From positions 1 through 5,421 of the forward strand of contig JAFQND010000079.1 of NCBI GenBank assembly GCA_017396055.1: a DNA stretch of 5,421 nucleotides, written 5' to 3'. The notes beneath the pieces were generated by a model, which saw only the letters and a program-made list of their open reading frames with translations, made no database searches and was not told the DNA's origin. Every line of letters begins with the position of its first letter. The stretch's first letter is position 1. The translations under genes and the position numbers were made by a program. Source of the DNA: Oscillospiraceae bacterium. GTDB taxonomy: Bacteria; Bacillota; Clostridia; Oscillospirales; Ruminococcaceae. This document shows positions 1-5,421 of the stretch, piece after piece.

Positions 1-1
1 A

Positions 2-1732
2 CTGCTCTGGAAAACAGCAGACGGAAAATACGGTTTCCTGCTGCCTTTGTGTATGGGCGGTTATGTGACCTCTTTTGAGGGAAAAGACGGATTTCTTTCG
101 TCTGTCACCCGCTCGGGCTGCAGCGGTGTGAAGGAATGTGAAACAGTCGCTTTTGTTGCTGCAGAGGGCGACGAGCCCTATGCTCTCGCCGAAAAATGTG
201 CCCGTGCAGCGGCAGAACTGGTGGGCGGCGGATTGAAAGTCCGTGCCGAACGGAAATATCCTGAGCTGTTCGAATATCTTGGCTGGTGCAGCTGGGATTC
301 GATGGAGATCTGGGTCAACGAAGAAGAGATCCTGGAAAAATGCGCCGAGTTCAAAGAAAAAGAGATCCCCGTCCGCTGGGCGATCCTGGATGATATGTGG
401 GCGGACATTGCCTGGACCGAAAAGCTGCCCAAATTCACCGACCACTCTATCTCTTTCGGCGTTATGCATGCCTCTGCCATGAATGATTATGAGGCTGACC
501 CCGAACGGTTCCCCCACGGACTCAAGGGCTGTATCGACCGGATAAAAGAGCAGTTCGGCATGAAAGTGGGCATCTGGCACCCCACCTGCGGCTATTGGCA
601 GGGTCTTGAACCCGGAGGAAAGGCCGCCGAAAAGCTGGCCGGTTATACCATGACCGTAAAAGACGGCACGATCATGCCCGACCTGAGTGATCCTGAAAAA
701 ACCTATGGTTTTTATTCCACGATGCATGCCTTCTTCAAAGACTGCGGCGCGGATTTCTTAAAGATCGACAACCAGAGTTTTATCCGCCGCAAATACCGGG
801 ATATGCTCCCCGCAGGTATCGCCGCGGAAAATCTTTATAAGGGCATTGAGCCCAGTGTCGAAAAATACTTCGGCGGAGACCTGATCAACTGTATGGGTAT
901 GGCTGCAGAGAATATGTTCTCGAGAAAAACCTCTGCTGTTTCCCGCTGCTCGGACGATTTTCAGCCGGAAAACCGCGCATGGTTCGCAAAGCATGTGCTT
1001 CAGTGCGCTTACAACGGCATGCTGCAGGGTCTGTTCTGCTACAATGACTGGGATATGTGGTGGAGCGATGACGAACAGGCCTCCAAAAACAGCATTCTCC
1101 GTGCTCTGTCCGGTGGTCCCATCTATGTCAGCGACCGCCTTGCGCGCAGCCGCGCAGAGATCTTCCGGCCTCTCTGCTTCTCGGACGGCCGGATCCTCCG
1201 TCCCGACGGCACCGCTGTTCCTACTGCCGATTGTCTGCTCGCCGACATGACCGTCGAAGCAAAACCCATGAAGGTCATGAACACCGCCGGCAAAACCAGC
1301 TATATCGCAGCATTCAACCTGCACACCGACGGCACTTTGGTGAATGGCGCCGTCTCCCCGTCCGAAATTCCCGGGCTGAGCGGTGAGAAATTCGTCCTTT
1401 ATGAGCATTTCAGCGGCGAATACCGGGTCATGACCGCCGATGAACAGTTTGACTTCACCCTCGAAAATGCCGACGATTTCCGGCTCTTCTCCTTCACCCC
1501 TGTTGAGGACGGCGTTGCTGTCATCGGTGACACTTCGAAATTTATCGGCGTGAAAGCCGTCACCGCACAGGCTCCCGGTTCGGTCACCCTCTATGAGGGC
1601 GGCGTGCTGAAGGTATGGAGCGAAGCTCCCGTCACCTCCGCCGAAGACGAGGGCGGCATTCTGAGCGTCGAAAAGAACGGAGATCTGTATACTATCCGCT
1701 CCGAAAAGGGCGGCATGATCCGTTATAACTGA
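2..1732 (+). CDS. Sip1/raffinose-synthase-like glycoside hydrolase (GH36 type), 5' partial
   Basis: The frame is open from base 2, so the true start lies upstream; 576 residues are visible. The segment before the first possible start (LLWKTADGKYGFLLPL) reads as normal protein, so the TTG at 47 is not the real start. The fold is recognisable from GWCSWDSM (281-304), ILDDMW (383-400), FLKIDNQ (755-775), where the Asp at 767-769 is the expected nucleophile of the GH36/GH31-type barrel, and SRCSDDF (941-961), where one of the two Asp should be the acid/base. The last 150 or so residues look like a C-terminal beta-sandwich. Family knowledge: these enzymes hydrolyse or transfer alpha-galactosides such as raffinose or stachyose, and plant relatives make raffinose. 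In a gut bacterium, breakdown of plant or host alpha-galactosides is the likely role. There is no visible signal peptide, but the N-terminus is missing. A Nudix gene follows after 12 bases, so they are probably cotranscribed. Exact substrate is unknown. Confidence 0.85.
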   Translation: MLWKTADGKYGFLLPLCMGGYVTSFEGKDGFLSSVTRSGCSGVKECETVAFVAAEGDEPYALAEKCARAAAELVGGGLKVRAERKYPELFEYLGWCSWDSMEIWVNEEEILEKCAEFKEKEIPVRWAILDDMWADIAWTEKLPKFTDHSISFGVMHASAMNDYEADPERFPHGLKGCIDRIKEQFGMKVGIWHPTCGYWQGLEPGGKAAEKLAGYTMTVKDGTIMPDLSDPEKTYGFYSTMHAFFKDCGADFLKIDNQSFIRRKYRDMLPAGIAAENLYKGIEPSVEKYFGGDLINCMGMAAENMFSRKTSAVSRCSDDFQPENRAWFAKHVLQCAYNGMLQGLFCYNDWDMWWSDDEQASKNSILRALSGGPIYVSDRLARSRAEIFRPLCFSDGRILRPDGTAVPTADCLLADMTVEAKPMKVMNTAGKTSYIAAFNLHTDGTLVNGAVSPSEIPGLSGEKFVLYEHFSGEYRVMTADEQFDFTLENADDFRLFSFTPVEDGVAVIGDTSKFIGVKAVTAQAPGSVTLYEGGVLKVWSEAPVTSAEDEGGILSVEKNGDLYTIRSEKGGMIRYN

Positions 1733-1739
1733 AAGGAAG
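1733..1739 (+). promoter_or_regulatory. Ribosome binding site of the Nudix gene
   Basis: AAGGAAG begins right after the upstream TGA stop. The AGGA core ends 7 bases before the ATG at 1745, which fixes that start and suggests translation follows on from the glycoside hydrolase gene. Confidence 0.8.
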
Positions 1740-1744
1740 AGCAT

Positions 1745-2263
1745 ATGCCCGAATATATTGATCTCTATGACGCTGACCGAAAACCCCTCGGTATCATCGT
1801 TGAACGAAACACATCTCTTGAAGAGGGTCAGTTCGGTCTTGCAGCCGGTGTCTGGATCTTCTCGAGCGACAACAGGATCTTCCTGACCAGACGGTCGATG
1901 GAAAAGAGATTCATGCCCGGAAAATGGGAGAATACCGGCGGCGGTGTTCAGGCCGGTGAGACCACCCGCACCGCTGCTGTCCGCGAGCTGTTCGAGGAAA
2001 CCGGTATCGTCTGTAAACCCGAGGAACTGATCTTTATCGGCACGACCGTACATAAAAACCACTTCGGTGACGATTTTGCCCTGAGAAAGGATTTCCCCCT
2101 CGAAAGCGTAAAACTGCAGCCGGGTGAGACCTGTGACGCCGGATGGTTCACCGAAGAGGAATTCGACCGGATGATCCTTTCCGAGGAGCTTGCTCCCTCT
2201 ACCGCCGCGAATCTGGCTCCCTTCAGAGAAAAGTGGAACGAGATCCTGCACAGCGGAAAATAA
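1745..2263 (+). CDS. Nudix hydrolase (Idi/YfcD-like subgroup)
   Basis: Complete protein of 172 residues. Residues 66-88 match the Nudix box G-x5-E-x7-R-E-U-x-E-E-x-G-U exactly: G66, E72, R80, E81, E84, E85 and G87 are all present, so the metal-binding site for hydrolysis of a nucleoside-diphosphate-linked (X-linked diphosphate) substrate is intact. The N-terminal segment EYIDLYDADRKPLG and the following WENTGGG stretch resemble the cytosolic Nudix proteins related to isopentenyl-diphosphate isomerase and YfcD. Function cannot be assigned from the box alone; candidates are house-cleaning of damaged nucleotides, or cleavage of nucleotide sugars or other diphosphates. An ATG with a good Shine-Dalgarno at 7 bases marks the start. 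It lies 12 bases after the alpha-galactosidase-like gene and ends just before a strong terminator, so it is the last gene of its operon. A sugar-linked role is an inference from position only. Confidence 0.92.
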   Translation: MPEYIDLYDADRKPLGIIVERNTSLEEGQFGLAAGVWIFSSDNRIFLTRRSMEKRFMPGKWENTGGGVQAGETTRTAAVRELFEETGIVCKPEELIFIGTTVHKNHFGDDFALRKDFPLESVKLQPGETCDAGWFTEEEFDRMILSEELAPSTAANLAPFREKWNEILHSGK

Positions 2264-2270
2264 ACACAAA

Positions 2271-2305
2271 ACCCCCGAAGCAAACGCTTCGGGGGTCTCG
2301 TTTTT
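2271..2305. terminator. Bidirectional intrinsic terminator between convergent genes
   Basis: A perfect 11-bp stem (2271-2281 with 2286-2296) closes the four-base loop AAAC. Going rightward it is followed by TCTCG and a T-run at 2301-2305; on the other strand it is followed by TTTTG and further T residues. It sits 7 bases after the Nudix stop and overlaps the 3' end of the histidine phosphatase transcript, so it should stop transcripts arriving from both sides. Confidence 0.92.
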
Positions 2306-2825
2306 ATATCTCGATCTCGGTGATGGAGCAGCAGGACAGCGGGATCTCACCGGCAAACTGTCGGATGACCATGCCGTGAGAAACGGCAATGATACAGTCA
2401 TGATCCCGATACCGGTCAAGCCAGCTGTGGGCACGGGCAAAAAGCTGCTCTTTGCTCTCCCAGTTATAGCGGCAGCTTTCATCCCGGATGCCGTTTTTCG
2501 CTTCATACTCCAGCGAAGCACCGATGGAATACTCACTGCAGTCATAACAGAAAGACAGATCGGGCATCCATTCGTGGAGAGCCACCTCCACCCGGATATC
2601 CAGCCCGGTCTGCCGCGAAATGGCGGCAGCTGTCTGCAGCGCACGGGTATAGGGCGAGGAGACGATCAGCGAGGCTTCTTTCAGACGCGGATCACAGGCG
2701 GCAATTTCTGCCTGTGCGCGACCTTTTTCGGTCAGCGGCGCAAGGTCTCTGCCATGTCCCATATAGCCCCGCTCGTCAATGACACCATAATCCGGTTCAC
2801 CGTGACGGACAAAGTATATTTTCAA
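2304..2825 (-). CDS. Histidine phosphatase family protein (phosphoglycerate-mutase-like)
   Basis: 173 residues from a TTG start. The protein opens MKIYFVRHGEPDYG, the signature of the branch-1 histidine phosphatase superfamily: R7, H8 (phospho-acceptor) and G9, then SSPYTRALQTA with R61, then E85 in the HEWMPDL segment (likely proton donor) and the second catalytic His H150 in VSHGMVIR. All core residues are present, so it should be an active cytosolic phosphatase or mutase. The size fits the small phosphatases (CobC, PhoE or phosphoserine phosphatase types) better than true phosphoglycerate mutase (about 230-250 residues), but the substrate cannot be read from sequence. The frame stays open up to an ATG at 2975, but that would overlap 144 bases of the upstream gene with non-homologous sequence. 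TTG at 2823-2825 puts the RHG motif at its usual distance from the N-terminus and has a Shine-Dalgarno. It is the second gene of an operon with the DUF1015 gene, separated by only 4 bases. Confidence 0.92.
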   Translation of the reverse strand: MKIYFVRHGEPDYGVIDERGYMGHGRDLAPLTEKGRAQAEIAACDPRLKEASLIVSSPYTRALQTAAAISRQTGLDIRVEVALHEWMPDLSFCYDCSEYSIGASLEYEAKNGIRDESCRYNWESKEQLFARAHSWLDRYRDHDCIIAVSHGMVIRQFAGEIPLSCCSITEIEI

Positions 2826-2827
2826 GA

Positions 2828-2834
2828 GATCACC
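2828..2834 (-). promoter_or_regulatory. Ribosome binding site overlapping the upstream stop codon
   Basis: On the minus strand GGTGATC matches the 3' part of the ideal Shine-Dalgarno (GGAGGTGATC) and lies 2 bases before the TTG start, equivalent to normal spacing for this register. The TGA stop of the DUF1015 gene (2830-2832) is inside it, which suggests translational coupling: ribosomes finishing the first gene are already on the second gene's binding site. Confidence 0.65.
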
Positions 2835-4107
2835 GGATCTTTCTGCACTCGAGATAATAGCGCTTGTCCCAAGCCTCACCCATCGAGAAGGTCTTTCGGG
2901 GCAGGGCGCCCTCCAGCACGACGGTACGGAAGAGGTCAGCCTTGTCCATGGCGGGCAGCAGAATGCCGACGGCACCCTCTGCGGTCAGTTTGCGAACGGC
3001 ATCCTCGCCGTGGATGTAATCGACTCTGCCGCCGTTTTCGGCAAGGTATTTATCGAGGAATTCCTGCACACTGCCGACAGTCAGGGTGTGGTCGGGCTCA
3101 GCGATAACGAGAGTCTTCTCCTTGGAACCGGAAAGAACGGTCAGCCACTGTTTTCCGGTGAGGTTCTTGCGTCCCTTGGGCTGTGCACCGGCCCATTCGG
3201 ACAGCGCTTTGACAAAAGCTTTCTGATCCACATCGAAGACAGCGCGGTGGATTGGCTCGAAGACCAGTGCCTCGTCATGGAGATTGCAGACCTCAACAGC
3301 TGCCCAGCGGGCGGGATGATGTTCTTTTTCCTCGTCGGTCAGGTCGACTTTGATATTTTCCCAGCATGCCTTTGCAGAAGCCAGAGAATGATTGCCGTCG
3401 CCGACAGCAAAAAGAATAGGAGACTTGCGGGAGGTACCCATCCGCTGATTGAATGCCTTGGAATCACCCAGCTTTGCCAGTGCGGCAGTGACACTTTCAT
3501 AGAAGCTGTGGCCGACCTGCCAGCCGGCGAGATGACCGCCATCCATCATCAGATCAAAATCGTATACCATGGGCAGCTCTTCCTTGCGCTCCATAAAGGG
3601 TTCGATAACGGTGCACTCGGGGTCATCGATCAGCAGCATCACATGGGGGGCTTCGAGATAAGCACCCTCGCGGATCTTCACCCGGGGAGGAATACGTTCT
3701 AAAACAGTGCCTTCCGTCGCGCGGATCAGGCTGCGGCTGCCTTTTTTGTAGTCATAGCACTCCAGATCGATCACGCCCACAAGGCCTCTGCGTACGGCAC
3801 CGTTTCGCTGGGTACGCTCGACATAGATATAGCTTTCGGGGAAGCAGTCAAAAATCTGCTCATCCAGATAAAAGCGGGTGGTCTTCTGAATAGAAGCGAC
3901 CTTTTCATCAAAGTCGATCTTATCCAGCCAGACCTCAGGGAAGATCATGTGATTGGCGCTGGGGTGACCCTCAGTGAGGGCATCGACCTGGTGCCAGTAC
4001 TCCGGCTGGGAAGTGAACTGGTCGCAGGCAACAACACTGAACCGTTCACGCAGCTGCTCTTTGGGCAGCATCAGCTCGCCGGGATAAAAACCGATATTCT
4101 TTTTCAT
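2830..4107 (-). CDS. DUF1015 family protein
   Basis: 425 residues, the usual full length of DUF1015. Recognised from the N-terminal PGELMLPKEQ and VVACDQFTSQPEYW segments (residues 9-39), IFPEVWLD (55-62), AVGDGNHSLASAK (234-246), VDYIHGED (362-369), LPRKTFSMGE (402-411) and the end KRYYLECRKI. Family knowledge: the central motif is usually written DGHHR or DGNH and resembles the DGHxR signature of ParB-like proteins and the free-serine kinases SerK and SbnI. Here the last position is Ser241 rather than Arg. No enzymatic role is established for this protein; a small-molecule kinase-like activity is only an inference. No signal peptide or membrane segment is seen, so it is cytosolic. The ATG at 4107 is chosen over one at 4173 because homology starts there and AAAGGA (4117-4122) lies 9 bases upstream. 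First gene of an operon with the histidine phosphatase. Confidence 0.92.
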   Translation of the reverse strand: MKKNIGFYPGELMLPKEQLRERFSVVACDQFTSQPEYWHQVDALTEGHPSANHMIFPEVWLDKIDFDEKVASIQKTTRFYLDEQIFDCFPESYIYVERTQRNGAVRRGLVGVIDLECYDYKKGSRSLIRATEGTVLERIPPRVKIREGAYLEAPHVMLLIDDPECTVIEPFMERKEELPMVYDFDLMMDGGHLAGWQVGHSFYESVTAALAKLGDSKAFNQRMGTSRKSPILFAVGDGNHSLASAKACWENIKVDLTDEEKEHHPARWAAVEVCNLHDEALVFEPIHRAVFDVDQKAFVKALSEWAGAQPKGRKNLTGKQWLTVLSGSKEKTLVIAEPDHTLTVGSVQEFLDKYLAENGGRVDYIHGEDAVRKLTAEGAVGILLPAMDKADLFRTVVLEGALPRKTFSMGEAWDKRYYLECRKIR

Positions 4108-4125
4108 TTCCTTCGTTCCTTTCTC

Positions 4126-4177
4126 TTTTGTGCGGGGCAGAAGTATCACAATTTTGTTCCCCTTGATTTGCACAAAA
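4126..4177 (-). repeat. 8-bp inverted repeat in the DUF1015 leader
   Basis: TTTTGTGC and GCACAAAA (arms at 4170-4177 and 4126-4133) are perfect complements 36 bases apart within the untranslated leader. The promoter-distal arm ends just before the Shine-Dalgarno. It could fold as a hairpin in the RNA or be a spaced operator. The sequence is AT-rich, so chance occurrence is possible, and no known riboswitch class is recognised here. Confidence 0.35.
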
Positions 4178-4258
4178 TTTCCTGTTTTTTCTCTTTTTCA
4201 GGAAAAAATTTGACTTGTTTTTACAGAGAGGTCATTTGCTTTTTTCCGAAACACAATC

Positions 4259-4287
4259 AGTATAGCATATTTGCCTGTAAAATGCAA
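4259..4287 (-). promoter_or_regulatory. Sigma-A-type promoter for the DUF1015-phosphatase operon
   Basis: Reading the minus strand, TTGCAT (4282-4287), a 17-base spacer and TATACT (4259-4264) make a near-consensus housekeeping promoter. The start point would be near 4252, giving a leader of about 145 bases before the ATG at 4107. Confidence 0.8.
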
Positions 4288-4332
4288 ACAGTTCTCAAAA
4301 ACGAACTTCGACGAAAAAACGGTCGCTTCGCG

Positions 4333-4363
4333 GAAATAATAAATGAGGCGAAATTATTTCGCC
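4333..4363 (+). promoter_or_regulatory. Two overlapping, mutually exclusive hairpins before the small gene
   Basis: GGCGAAA-TTA-TTTCGCC (4347-4363) is a perfect 7-bp stem that ends directly at the Shine-Dalgarno of the small gene (AAAGGA, 4366-4371). Its right arm can instead pair with an upstream copy: GAAATAAT (4333-4340) with ATTATTTC (4353-4360), 8 bp. The two folds share bases and cannot coexist. This could be an operator palindrome or an RNA element; neither is proven. Confidence 0.4.
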
Positions 4364-4379
4364 GGAAAGGACGATGTTT

Positions 4380-4601
4380 ATGAAAACGCCGAAGAAAAGC
4401 GCTCCTAAGAACAGTCTGTATCCGAAAGAGCTGAACGGAAACTCCACCCATATCCGAAAAGATGTGTCCGTCACACCGCTTTATACCACCCTGCCGCTGA
4501 CCGATTACCGTTACGAAAGCCGAAACGGTAATCAGAAAATGGCCATCAGTGACAGAAAAGTGGAACAGATGCGGGATTTCTCGATCGAAAACAAAAAGTA
4601 A
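4380..4601 (+). CDS. Small basic hypothetical protein, 73 residues
   Basis: I do not recognise this protein. It is 73 residues, Lys-rich at the N-terminus (KTPKKSAPK), polar throughout, with no membrane segment or signal peptide and a single His. Residues 56-73 (ISDRKVEQMRDFSIENKK) look like a short amphipathic helix with a charged end and faintly resemble the C-terminal motif of the clostridial small-protein family DUF3787; that comparison is from memory and weak. The gene is probably real because AAAGGA (4366-4371) lies 8 bases upstream of the ATG at 4380, and it fits neatly between the divergent DUF1015 promoter and the metG leader promoter. An in-frame ATG at 4374 is only 2 bases after the Shine-Dalgarno and is less likely. 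No convincing promoter of its own and no terminator after it are seen, so its transcript may run into the metG T-box. Confidence 0.65.
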   Translation: MKTPKKSAPKNSLYPKELNGNSTHIRKDVSVTPLYTTLPLTDYRYESRNGNQKMAISDRKVEQMRDFSIENKK

Positions 4602-4613
4602 AAGGGAAAAATA

Positions 4614-4642
4614 TTGACAATTTTAACTTTATATGATATATT
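4614..4642 (+). promoter_or_regulatory. Sigma-A-type promoter of the metG T-box transcript
   Basis: TTGACA (4614-4619, perfect -35), a 17-base spacer and TATATT (4637-4642, 5 of 6 to consensus). Transcription should begin around 4649-4650, directly ahead of stem I of the T-box. Strong consensus fits a promoter that is on constantly, with control left to attenuation in the leader. Confidence 0.92.
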
Positions 4643-4649
4643 GATGGAG

Positions 4650-4946
4650 TATATGGATCCCAGAAACACGATGATGGAAAGAGTAACCCCGCGCTTTGAG
4701 CAAAGAGAGTTTCCGGCTGGTGTAAGGAAACGGACGAGACAGGGTGAAGATGGTTCCGGAGAGGCGTGCCCGAGGCTTTTGTTCAGGGCGCGACAGGTTC
4801 GCCTGTTACAGCGAAACGGTATAACCGATCTTTCGGCGTACCGGTAGAGGTCTTCTTCCGCGAGGGAGAGACGAACTGAAGTGGTACCACGGAGCATTTG
4901 CCCCGTCTTCAGCCTGAAAACGGCAGAAGACGGGGATTTTTGTTTT
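4650..4946 (+). promoter_or_regulatory. T-box leader (tRNA-Met sensing) of metG
   Basis: All parts of a T-box are visible. Stem I: base pairing GGAA/TTCC (4676-4679, 4754-4757), the AGTA motif at 4682-4685, AGAGAG at 4704-4709, and the distal stem TTTCC/GGAAA (4710-4714, 4726-4730) around the GGTG-type loop. The specifier codon is ATG at 4750-4752 in the context GTGAA-G-ATG-G, so the sensed tRNA is tRNA-Met. Stem II: 4765-4771 with 4786-4792, then a 5-bp hairpin with a TTCG loop (4793-4806). Stem III: CGGTA/TACCG (4817-4821, 4839-4843) with inner CCGA/TCGG. Antiterminator: CTGAAG (4876-4881) with CTTCAG (4907-4912), the seven-base bulge TGGTACC (4882-4888), and ACGG (4889-4892) with CCGT (4903-4906). 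TGGT pairs with an ACCA tRNA end, as expected for an A discriminator. Uncharged tRNA-Met should stabilise this fold against the terminator and switch metG on. Confidence 0.96.
4901..4946 (+). terminator. Regulated intrinsic terminator of the T-box
   Basis: CCCCGTCTTC (4901-4910) pairs perfectly with GAAGACGGGG (4926-4935); GCC/GGC extends the stem inside the loop across an A-A mismatch, and a T-run (4937-4946) follows. Its left arm is the same segment used by the antiterminator, so the two structures exclude each other. Confidence 0.95.
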
Positions 4947-4987
4947 CGTCCCTGCGATCCGAAAATTCGTTGCGGAAGCTTTCCGCA

Positions 4988-4994
4988 GAAAGGA
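4988..4994 (+). promoter_or_regulatory. Ribosome binding site deciding the metG start
   Basis: GAAAGGA ends 7 bases before the ATG at 5002 but only 1 base before the in-frame ATG at 4996. The spacing favours 5002, giving a protein that starts MEKKPYYITT. Confidence 0.8.
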
Positions 4995-5001
4995 AATGAA
5001 T

Positions 5002-5421
5002 ATGGAAAAGAAGCCCTATTACATTACCACGGCTATTGCCTATGCTTCCGGCAAGCCTCACATCGGCAACACCTATGAGATCGTGCTGACCGACGCCATC
5101 GCCCGCCTCAAGAGAATGCAGGGTTATGATGTCTTCTTCTGCACCGGTACCGACGAACACGGCCAGAAGATCGAGGACAAGGCAAAGGCCGCCGGCATCA
5201 CTCCCAAAGAATATGTTGACCGCGTTGCTGCTCAGATCCGCGGCATCTGGGATACCATGAACACCACCTATGACCACTTCATCCGTACCACTGACGACTA
5301 CCACGAAAAGGCAGTTCAGAAGATCTTCAAGCGGATGTACGAGAAGGGCGACATCTACAAGAGCGAGTACAGCGGTCTTTACTGCACTCCCTGTGAGTCC
5401 TTCTGGACCGAGAGCCAGCTG
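5002..5421 (+). CDS. metG: Methionyl-tRNA synthetase, 3' partial
   Basis: The first 140 residues of the enzyme that charges tRNA-Met with methionine using ATP, in the cytosol. Family features visible in order: YYITTAIAYASGKPHIGN with the HIGH-type ATP-binding motif (H20-I-G-N23), FFCTGTDEHGQKI (46-58), the strongly conserved TGTDEHG signature of class I MetRS, and YCTPCESFWTE (127-137), the start of the connective-peptide region with a Cys-x-x-Cys pair (C128, C131) that in many MetRS binds zinc. The KMSKS loop, anticodon-binding domain and any C-terminal dimer domain lie beyond the window end. The ATG at 5002 has a good Shine-Dalgarno at 7 bases. It is directly downstream of a T-box whose specifier codon is AUG, which independently supports the identification: transcription should rise when tRNA-Met is uncharged. 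Confidence 0.97.
   Translation, partial: MEKKPYYITTAIAYASGKPHIGNTYEIVLTDAIARLKRMQGYDVFFCTGTDEHGQKIEDKAKAAGITPKEYVDRVAAQIRGIWDTMNTTYDHFIRTTDDYHEKAVQKIFKRMYEKGDIYKSEYSGLYCTPCESFWTESQL

Noticed and set aside
758..2644. Very long open frame on the minus strand
   Set aside because: It runs antisense across the glycoside hydrolase, the Nudix gene and the terminator, has no family motif, and all its sequence is explained by real genes in other frames.
2190..3702. Two long plus-strand open frames opposite the DUF1015 and phosphatase genes
   Set aside because: They are antisense to genes with clear family motifs, have no ribosome binding sites and show no recognisable protein.
4178..4215. CCTG/CAGG hairpin with A-rich loop in the DUF1015 leader as a terminator
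   Set aside because: The stem is short and AT-rich with a 14-base loop and a poor T-run, unlike the two strong terminators elsewhere in the window.
4243..4271. Possible plus-strand promoter TTTCCG-17-CATATT for the small gene
   Set aside because: Both boxes match poorly and overlap the much better minus-strand promoter; I could not find a convincing promoter for the small gene.
4532..4897. Minus-strand frame of 121 residues
   Set aside because: It overlaps the T-box structure, whose pairing explains the sequence, and has no supporting start signal.
4909..5304. Minus-strand frame of 131 residues
   Set aside because: Antisense of metG, whose TGTDEHG and HIGH-type motifs are unmistakable.
1..5421. 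Search for CRISPR, phage, toxin-antitoxin, IS or defence modules
   Set aside because: No repeat arrays, transposase or integrase motifs, target duplications or toxin-like gene pairs were seen. The genes read as ordinary chromosome.

Overview
The window looks like chromosome from a Gram-positive, Clostridia-type gut bacterium (Oscillospirales-like is my guess). The basis is a T-box leader, which is essentially a Firmicutes device. The DUF1015 protein is also of the clostridial type, the Shine-Dalgarno sites are strong AAAGGA types, and base composition is moderate with GC-leaning codons and AT-rich intergenic DNA. I see no mobile element, CRISPR array, rRNA or tRNA.

Layout. (1) Bases 2-2263, plus strand: the 3' part of a Sip1/raffinose-synthase-like glycoside hydrolase (GH36 type), then 12 bases later a complete Nudix hydrolase with a perfect Nudix box. 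(2) Bases 2271-2301: a strong hairpin with T-runs on both sides, which can stop both convergent transcripts. (3) Bases 2304-4107, minus strand: a two-gene operon, DUF1015 protein followed by a histidine phosphatase that starts at TTG and is coupled through a Shine-Dalgarno site containing the upstream stop codon. A near-consensus promoter at 4259-4287 drives it through a leader of about 145 bases. (4) Bases 4108-4373: AT-rich intergenic DNA holding that promoter, an 8-bp inverted repeat in the leader, and a pair of competing hairpins in front of a small plus-strand gene. (5) Bases 4380-4601: a 73-residue basic protein that I cannot identify. (6) Bases 4614-4946: a near-consensus promoter and a complete T-box leader with specifier codon AUG, antiterminator and terminator. 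(7) From 5002 to the window end: the N-terminal 140 residues of methionyl-tRNA synthetase (metG), the gene controlled by the T-box.

How the parts work together. The best-supported regulatory circuit is T-box to metG. Uncharged tRNA-Met should pair with AUG at 4750-4752 and with the UGGU bulge at 4882-4885, favouring the antiterminator and letting metG be transcribed. The most thought-provoking gene pair is DUF1015 plus histidine phosphatase. DUF1015 carries a DGNHS motif resembling the DGHxR signature of ParB/SerK-type proteins, and some histidine phosphatases are phosphoserine phosphatases, so a role in phosphoserine or related small-molecule chemistry is possible but unproven. I found no clearly novel multi-gene system.
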